A DNA stretch of 64,000 bases, taken from positions 211,418-275,417 of the forward strand of contig JBBILX010000004.1 of the NCBI GenBank assembly GCA_037444685.1, written 5' to 3'. The first letter of the stretch is position 1; the number at the start of each line of letters is the position of its first letter. Origin of the DNA: UBA964 sp037444685. GTDB lineage: Bacteria; Pseudomonadota; Gammaproteobacteria; Steroidobacterales; Steroidobacteraceae. The position numbers were made by a program, and so were the translations under genes. Shown piece by piece: positions 59,205 to 64,000 of this stretch. The notes beneath the pieces were generated by a model. The model searched no databases, had not been told where the DNA came from, and worked only from the letters and a program-made list of their open reading frames with translations.

Positions 59205-59795
59205 ATGCCGACGAACACGCACTCCCTCCGCGCACGGCCTGCGGTGTTGCTCGTCCTCGCGATGGCGCTCGCGCCCGCTGCCGGGCACGCGCAGGGGGTC
59301 GGCTCGCAGATCCCGGTCTATCGACTCGATCTACGCAAGGTGAACGATATTCCCCAGGGCAAGGCCGCCCTCGTCAGCGGCAGCGCCGGCCCGGCGCCGC
59401 ATCGGTTCTTTGTCGAGAACCTGCACATGCTGATGCCTGTGGCGGTGACGCTGCGGGCGGTGAATGCCGACGACGTCGTCAATCTCAAGGTCGTCAAGGG
59501 CAAATGGGAGGAACCGTTGCGTGCGGGCAGCACCACGGGCGGTCAACAGGTGCATTTCCGGTTCCGCACGCAGGGCGAGTTCCAGCTGCAGGTCGATTCG
59601 GATGCGGCCGCTGCGCCCTACAAGCTCATGGTGTGGGTCGGCCCAGACATCGAACCGCAGCTGCCAGCGGTATTCGTGCCGCGGTCCGAGTTCGACGGCG
59701 GCGGCGTGCCCGTTTGGTGGTGGATCGCAGGCGGCGCGGTCGTGCTCGCCGCAGTGGCGGCCTTTGTGTTCGCGCGCAGGAGGAAGGCATCATGA
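59205..59795 (+). CDS. Exported protein with C-terminal anchor resembling a GlyGly-CTERM tail
   Basis: A 196-residue protein with a signal peptide ('AAGHAQGVG'), a beta-rich middle ('VTLRAVNADDVVNLKVVKG') and a C-terminal tail of the form GGG, hydrophobic helix, RRRK ('FDGGGVPVWWWIAGG', 'FARRRKAS'). That tail resembles rhombosortase/GlyGly-CTERM sorting signals, though it could be a plain membrane anchor. The stop overlaps the next gene start (ATGA). I recognise no catalytic motif. Confidence 0.65.
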   Translation: MPTNTHSLRARPAVLLVLAMALAPAAGHAQGVGSQIPVYRLDLRKVNDIPQGKAALVSGSAGPAPHRFFVENLHMLMPVAVTLRAVNADDVVNLKVVKGKWEEPLRAGSTTGGQQVHFRFRTQGEFQLQVDSDAAAAPYKLMVWVGPDIEPQLPAVFVPRSEFDGGGVPVWWWIAGGAVVLAAVAAFVFARRRKAS

Positions 59796-60604
59796 TTATC
59801 CGCGTGCTCGCTGCGGCACTCGCGCTCTCATTCGGTCCCGCTGCGCAGGCGCAATCGGCCTATCCGGGCGATCTCGGCAGCTTTTCGCTGCCGACATCGC
59901 AGGGGCAGAATCCGATTGACTGGGGCGTACCCCCGCCAGACAGCCACAAGCAGGATGTGCGCGGCGACTACGATTCGCGCATGGCCGATAGTCGCCAGAA
60001 GGACGGCGAGGCCGACGCGATCAGCGAGAACCCGCGCAGCGGCGATCCGAACACACAGGATGCGAGCCGCGGCGGTACCGGTGGCCAACCGGGTCGCGGC
60101 GACCTGCCGCCGCCGAACCCGCAGGACGGCTTCCCTCCGCTCGGTCCGGGCGATCGCAACTACGATCCGCTCAACATGCCGGATCTCAACCGCCGCGTGC
60201 CGACGTCCTGCGCCGAGGCGGGGTCGACCTGTCGTCAGTGCGTCCGCGACGCCGAAGCCAACATCCAGTTCAACCGCCGTTATCTGCACGTAGCCTGGTC
60301 GGTGACCAATTCGCATCTCGAGTATGCCGCGCGGATGATTCGCTTCGGCGATGCGGGCTCGAGCTTCCACGGCGCGATGGCCCTGAGCTGGCAGCTTGGC
60401 GGAAAGCCCCAGATCGAGGAAGCTGTGGCGCAGCTGCGCGAGACCTACAAGAGAAAGTACCGCGACTACATGCAGAACATCCGCCGCTCGCTCGACAAGC
60501 TTGCGGCCTGCGAGCAGGACAACTTCGCGACCCAGGATCTCTACGCGCAGTACGCCAATCTGTACTACGACATGCTCGAAACGCGCTACGAGAGCCCCGA
60601 CTAG
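59792..60604 (+). CDS. Exported cysteine-containing protein of unknown function
   Basis: A 270-residue protein with a signal peptide ('GPAAQAQSAY'), a proline-, glycine- and aspartate-rich disordered first half, and a helical second half beginning with 'CAEAGSTCRQCVRDAE' and ending 'RRSLDKLAACEQDNF'. The cysteines suggest disulfides. GGAGGAA lies before the ATG, and the start overlaps the previous stop. Probably a partner of the two genes upstream. No family recognised. Confidence 0.7.
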   Translation: MIIRVLAAALALSFGPAAQAQSAYPGDLGSFSLPTSQGQNPIDWGVPPPDSHKQDVRGDYDSRMADSRQKDGEADAISENPRSGDPNTQDASRGGTGGQPGRGDLPPPNPQDGFPPLGPGDRNYDPLNMPDLNRRVPTSCAEAGSTCRQCVRDAEANIQFNRRYLHVAWSVTNSHLEYAARMIRFGDAGSSFHGAMALSWQLGGKPQIEEAVAQLRETYKRKYRDYMQNIRRSLDKLAACEQDNFATQDLYAQYANLYYDMLETRYESPD

Positions 60605-61387
60605 TGAGTTGCGCACGGGACGCGGAGCCGTCGCAACATGCTTCGCGCACCGACGTGCAGGGCGGTGCGAGCTTCGGCGAAGCCGGCGCGTACGAACTGC
60701 TCGAGGGCCGGCTCCACTTCGCGGTCGATCCCGCCCATCCGCGCAATGAGGTCGTCGTCGACCTCGAACGCGCGCCGCGCAGTTCGCGCGCGAGCCGGCG
60801 CCGACGCTGCGGTTTGGCGATCTGGCCGGCTATTCTCCGGCCCCCGCGGCACCGCGAGCGCCACGGTGACGGTCCGCGACGGCGTGCATGGCCGGCCCGA
60901 GGCGATCCCGCGCGGGCGCTTCTCGCTCGACGGCACGCTCGCAGCGAATCCGCTGCGGCCCCGCAACGGCGCCGCCGGCGCGCCGCTGCCCTATCTCGTG
61001 CCGCGCGTCGACGCCGACGGCCTCGAGCCCGCCGGGCTGCGCCTGCCCGAGCACGCGGTGCCACTCGCGACCTACACCGGCTGGAACTTCCGCCGGCCCG
61101 GCTCGGGGCCCGACGACGAGCTCGCACCGCTCATCGGCTCATACCTCCCGTTGCCGCCCACCGCCACGGCGCGCGAGGCCGCGCGCGATCCGCGCGCCCC
61201 GATCGCCGAGCGGTATGCCTCGCGGCAGGACTACCTCGACCGTGTGCGGGACGTCGCCTCGCGTCTCGTCGCCGAGCGCTACCTGCTCGCCGAGGACCTG
61301 CCGCTCGTGCTCGAGCGCGCGGCGCGGCACTGGGACTTGCTGACGGAGCTGCCCTCAGCGCAGCAGACGCCGCGCGCTGGCCCGTAG
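60604..61387 (+). pseudogene. Decayed alpha/beta hydrolase (Abhydrolase_10-like) gene
   Basis: Frame 1 from the GTG at 60604 reads 'GGASFGEAGAYELLEGRLHFAVDPAHPRNEVVVDLERAPR' (quoted here in two overlapping halves: GGASFGEAGAYELLEGRLHF and PAHPRNEVVVDLERAPR), the N-terminal signature of Abhydrolase_10 enzymes. After about 60790 the coding shifts to another frame, giving 'ASATVTVRDGVHGRPEAIPR' and then 'PYLVPRVDADGLEPAGLRLP' and 'PLATYTGWNF', the C-terminal signature. The whole central region, including the nucleophile, is missing, so the enzyme cannot be functional. The 3' end overlaps the next gene by 33 bp. Confidence 0.7.
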
Positions 61388-61834
61388 CAGCACGCGCGAG
61401 TAGAGGTCATGGAAGCGCAGCAGCATGCGCTGCCGCCAGCCGCCGCGGCCCTCGCCGCGCCGCTCGATCGCCGAGCCGAGGTAGAGCCGCGTCGCACCGG
61501 CGGCCGGCTCGACCATCAGCCACGTCGCCGTGCGGCCGACGCCGAGCAGGATCTGCCGCTCGTCGCGCGCCTCGGTGACCCAGAGCAGGAAGCGGTCGCT
61601 GCGGCGGTCCGCGAGCGCGCGCGCCTGCGCGTCGGTCGAGGCATGGCCGAGCACGCGCGCGAGGATCCAGCGCTCGAGCCGGAACACCGGCGTCGTGAAG
61701 AACGCGGCGATGAAGTCGGCGAGCGTCACGCTGCGCTCTATCCGCAGCACGTAGCAGTCGGTGAAGGCCCCGGCGGCGCGCCGCGCCTGCAGCAGCGCAT
61801 GGTCGGGCAGGTCAATCCGGCGGACGGCGGGCAT
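61355..61834 (-). CDS. Uncharacterised conserved protein downstream of the amine oxidase
   Basis: A 159-residue soluble protein (ATG 61832-61834) with 'LPDHALLQARRAAGAFTDCYVL', 'ADFIAAFFTTPVFRLERWIL' and 'RFLLWVTEARDERQILLGVGRTATWL', none of which I can assign to a named family. Hydrophobic strands alternate with basic loops, suggesting a small alpha/beta fold. It follows the amine oxidase gene by 44 bases, so the two are probably cotranscribed. Confidence 0.65.
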   Translation of the reverse strand: MPAVRRIDLPDHALLQARRAAGAFTDCYVLRIERSVTLADFIAAFFTTPVFRLERWILARVLGHASTDAQARALADRRSDRFLLWVTEARDERQILLGVGRTATWLMVEPAAGATRLYLGSAIERRGEGRGGWRQRMLLRFHDLYSRVLLRASARRLLR

Positions 61835-61878
61835 CGGCGGACGATCGTGCGGCGGCCGGTGCGCCCGAGGCCTCGATG

Positions 61879-63342
61879 CTACGCCGCGAGCCGCTCGGCG
61901 ACGCCGCGCGCGGCGCGCTCGCCCGACTCCATCGCCGCTTCCATGCCGACCTCGAGCCGGCGCAGGTGCTCGCCGGCGAACCAGAGCCGCTCGTGCGGCT
62001 CGATCATCGCCTGGGCCCAGTCGAACGCGCGACCGGGGCGCATCTGGAAGCTGCAGCCGCGCACCCCCTCGGCCTGCAGCCACGAGTGCGCGCCGACGAA
62101 CTCGAGCCTGCCGCGCGTCGAGGGGCGGATGCGCTCGATCTCGGCGATCGCGAAGCGGCCGCGCTCGGCCGGCGGCATCGCGTCGAGCTTCAAGGCGTTG
62201 TCGCTGAAGGCGAGCGCGCTGACGAGTTCGCGCGCGCCGTCGTGCTCGATCTGCTGGCGGATCAGGTTGAACGGGCCGTCGGTCCACATCGAGGCCTCGA
62301 TGCCGTCCTGCTCCCAGTAGGGCGCGCGCACGCGCAGCCAGACCTGGCTCTGGTTGCCGTAGGGCATCTCGCGCACGGCCTCGGCCTGCACGCCGCGCAG
62401 CGCCGGGCGGATCGCAACCTGCCGAAGCACCGTGAACGGCACGGCCGCGATCGCGAACCTCGCGCGGTAGCGCGCACCGCCGGCGCAGCGCAGCGCGACG
62501 CCGCGTGGGTCCATCTCGATGCTGGCGACGCGCTGCCCCATGCGCAGCCGTTCGCCGAGCGAGGCCGCCATCGCCTCGATCAGTCGCGACGTGCCGCCGA
62601 CCACGTGCTGCGAGGTGATCGCCGCGCGCTCGTACTGGTCCTTGCCCTGCATCGCCCCCGGATCGATCCTCGCGAGGCCGACTTTCGCGCGCGTCGCTTC
62701 CTGCATCATGCGCAGGACCGAGAGCTGCCCGAGCGGCCGCCCCTGCGAGGTCTGGATGATCTGCTGCGCCGCGTCCGAGGCGCCCTGCCGCGCGAGCCAC
62801 TCCGCGAGCGAGAGGTCGTAGGCGCGCGCCCCGGGCTGCAGCCAGCCGTCGAGTGTCGTGAACGGCGTGCGCGCTTCGATGTAGAAGCCACCGAGCGCGT
62901 GTGGTGGCACCTCGCGCTCGGCGCCGACCGTGCGGTTCAGCGGTGAGCGCGCCCAGTCGCGCGCCGCGATCAGCGTGCTGCCGACGACGAACGAATAGGG
63001 CGCGTTGACGTGCGCGCCCGGACCGAGCGGCACGCCGAGTCGGCGCGCCGTGTCGAGCACGCGCGCGTAGTCGCGGCCGATCTGCGCGCCGCCGAGGTCC
63101 GGCGCGCGGTGCCACTGATCCATCGTCAGGCAGCGGCCACCCGCACGCTGCGCGGCCTCGAGCACGAGCACGTCCGCGCCGAGCTCGGCGAGCAGCATCG
63201 CCGCGTAGAGGCCCGAGAGACCCGCGCCGACGATCACGACGTCGTGGCGGGATGGCAGGGACCAGGCCCGGCCCGCCGTGGTCGCGGCCGCGGCCGCCCC
63301 AGCCACCGTGACGAAGCGCCGGCGTGTCAGGGGGCTGCGCAT
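61879..63342 (-). CDS. Tat-exported flavin-dependent amine oxidase
   Basis: A 487-residue FAD enzyme of the monoamine oxidase family. The twin-arginine signal 'LTRRRFVTVAG' is at the N-terminus, the FAD-binding Rossmann motif 'VVIVGAGLSGLYAAMLL' starts near residue 35, and the C-terminal 'LWFAGEHLRRLEVGMEAAMESGERAA' (in part) is the usual FAD-binding end. The 'GGTSRLIEAMA' segment is also typical. The substrate is not evident. ATG 63340-63342 is chosen because it directly precedes the Tat motif. Confidence 0.92.
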   Translation of the reverse strand: MRSPLTRRRFVTVAGAAAAATTAGRAWSLPSRHDVVIVGAGLSGLYAAMLLAELGADVLVLEAAQRAGGRCLTMDQWHRAPDLGGAQIGRDYARVLDTARRLGVPLGPGAHVNAPYSFVVGSTLIAARDWARSPLNRTVGAEREVPPHALGGFYIEARTPFTTLDGWLQPGARAYDLSLAEWLARQGASDAAQQIIQTSQGRPLGQLSVLRMMQEATRAKVGLARIDPGAMQGKDQYERAAITSQHVVGGTSRLIEAMAASLGERLRMGQRVASIEMDPRGVALRCAGGARYRARFAIAAVPFTVLRQVAIRPALRGVQAEAVREMPYGNQSQVWLRVRAPYWEQDGIEASMWTDGPFNLIRQQIEHDGARELVSALAFSDNALKLDAMPPAERGRFAIAEIERIRPSTRGRLEFVGAHSWLQAEGVRGCSFQMRPGRAFDWAQAMIEPHERLWFAGEHLRRLEVGMEAAMESGERAARGVAERLAA

Positions 63343-63417
63343 GGGTCGGGGAGTGTAGCGGACCCGTAGGCCCGGCAGCCCTCGATCCAGCCGAGCGGGC
63401 CGTGCCCGCAAGCGGAT

Positions 63418-63446
63418 TTGACAAAAGCTGTTCCGGCCCATAGAGT
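63418..63446 (+). promoter_or_regulatory. Promoter of the octapeptide-repeat gene
   Basis: TTGACA (63418-63423), a 17-base spacer and TAGAGT (63441-63446) form a good sigma70 promoter about 90 bases before the ATG. The leader holds a hairpin-prone CCGGGC/GCCC segment around 63470-63495. Confidence 0.65.
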
Positions 63447-63537
63447 TACGTCAAATGGTCATATTCCGTCCGGGCTTCGGTGCCCTCCGGAACGTGCAAG
63501 TGGTTGAAAAGTAAGAACCAGATCGGGGAAGAAAGCC

Positions 63538-64000
63538 ATGACTTCGCGCACTCGCAATGTGATCGCTCTCACGGTTTCCGGGCTGCTCGCCGCGACCGCG
63601 GCGTTCGCCGATTCCAGAGCTGACCTCAAGGGCAAGATCCAGAGCGTCTCCCATGCCACCGGCAAGGTCATGGTCGGCGGGAAGGCGGTGTATATGTCGC
63701 GGGCGGAGCTCGCAGCGGTCGCCGTTCCTGGCATCAGCGCGACCGAGGCAGACGTCAAGGGCGTCGTCGCCGGGGCTACGCTGCGGGATGGGGTAGCCGG
63801 CATCACGGGCGAGCATGTGGCGGGGATCACGGGTGAGCACCTCGCCGGCATCACGGGTGAGCATCTGGCGGGGATCACCGGTGAGCACCTCGCCGGCATC
63901 ACGGGTGAGCATCTGGCGGGGATCACCGGTGAGCACCTCGCCGGCATCACGGGTGAGCATCTGGCGGGGATCACCGGTGAGCACCTCGCCGGCATCACGG
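63538..64000 (+). CDS. Exported octapeptide-repeat protein, partial
   Basis: 154 residues are visible before the window ends. A signal peptide ('AATAAFADSRADLKG') is followed by a non-repeated stretch of about 60 residues and then continuous LAGITGEH octapeptides (V instead of L in the first two). GGGGAAGAAAG precedes the ATG, and a strong promoter lies upstream. Periodic short repeats of this kind can form solenoids or fibres, but I recognise no family. Repeat number beyond the window is unknown. Confidence 0.85.
   Translation, partial: MTSRTRNVIALTVSGLLAATAAFADSRADLKGKIQSVSHATGKVMVGGKAVYMSRAELAAVAVPGISATEADVKGVVAGATLRDGVAGITGEHVAGITGEHLAGITGEHLAGITGEHLAGITGEHLAGITGEHLAGITGEHLAGITGEHLAGIT
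63793..64000 (+). repeat. 24-bp coding repeats with 48-bp higher-order period
   Basis: Eight complete 24-bp units and part of a ninth encode the same octapeptide. From the third unit on, two synonymous versions alternate strictly: CTCGCCGGCATCACG with CAT, and CTGGCGGGGATCACC with CAC. The true repeating unit is therefore 48 bp. The repeat continues past the window. Confidence 0.9.

Noticed and set aside
63451..63998. Two minus-strand repeat frames (LTGDPRQM and PARCSPVI types)
   Set aside because: They arise because the 24-bp repeat is open on both strands; the plus strand has the promoter, ribosome binding site and signal peptide.
63793..64000. CRISPR-like array at the right edge
   Set aside because: The units are contiguous with no spacers and stay in a coding frame, so it is a coding tandem repeat.

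Overview
The window is a dense, very GC-rich chromosomal segment of a gammaproteobacterium. Several linkage groups point there: bioB-bioF-bioH-bioC-bioD, pilMNOPQ followed by aroK-aroB, ponA divergent from pilM, yicC/gmk/rpoZ/spoT, and ubiC-ubiA. Together with an aa3-type oxidase locus carrying SURF1, Cox11 and a small assembly protein, a tannase-family gene and a relic of an Abhydrolase_10-type hydrolase, this suggests a free-living aerobe near Xanthomonadales, Nevskiales or Steroidobacterales; the order is inference. Almost every gene has long antisense open frames because of the GC content, and these were ignored. I saw no rRNA, tRNA, insertion sequence or CRISPR array.

Left part (1-21.5 kb, almost all minus strand). 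A heme A and cytochrome c oxidase biogenesis block (ctaB, ctaA, SCO-like gene, SURF1, coxC, cox11, small assembly protein, coxA, coxB, DUF2244) is followed by a complete, translationally coupled biotin operon (bioBFHCD), comF on the plus strand, ubiC-ubiA, recG, ridA, spoT, rpoZ and gmk.

Centre (21.5-38 kb). A plus-strand pair (a tannase fused to two VOC modules, and a membrane protein apparently shortened by an amber codon) sits between gmk and yicC. The plus-strand operon PP2C-rph-rdgB-hemW follows, then an AT-rich intergenic region with DnaA-box-like sites, rpmE, an M48 protease and gltA. The minus-strand operon ponA / nucleotidyltransferase-like / secreted VOC protein comes next; its VOC protein is a paralogue of the tannase C-terminus.

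Type IV pilus region (37.7-45.2 kb). The ponA-pilM intergenic region contains a very well conserved GEMM-I (cyclic di-GMP type) riboswitch in the orientation of pilM. The operon pilMNOPQ continues into a lipoprotein with bacterial Ig-like repeats and EF-hand-like calcium loops, and ends at a strong terminator. I infer one c-di-GMP-controlled unit making the pilus alignment complex, the secretin and a calcium-binding surface lipoprotein. This is the most interesting system in the window.

Right part (45-64 kb). aroK, aroB, a fasciclin protein, dgt, pyrF, a DUF6502-like gene and an RND efflux pair (adaptor plus permease) precede an envelope cluster of unknown function: two divergent OmpA-like lipoproteins with secreted partner proteins. 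Then come a decayed alpha/beta hydrolase pseudogene, a Tat-exported flavin amine oxidase with a small partner gene, and finally an exported protein made of perfect octapeptide repeats that runs off the window.
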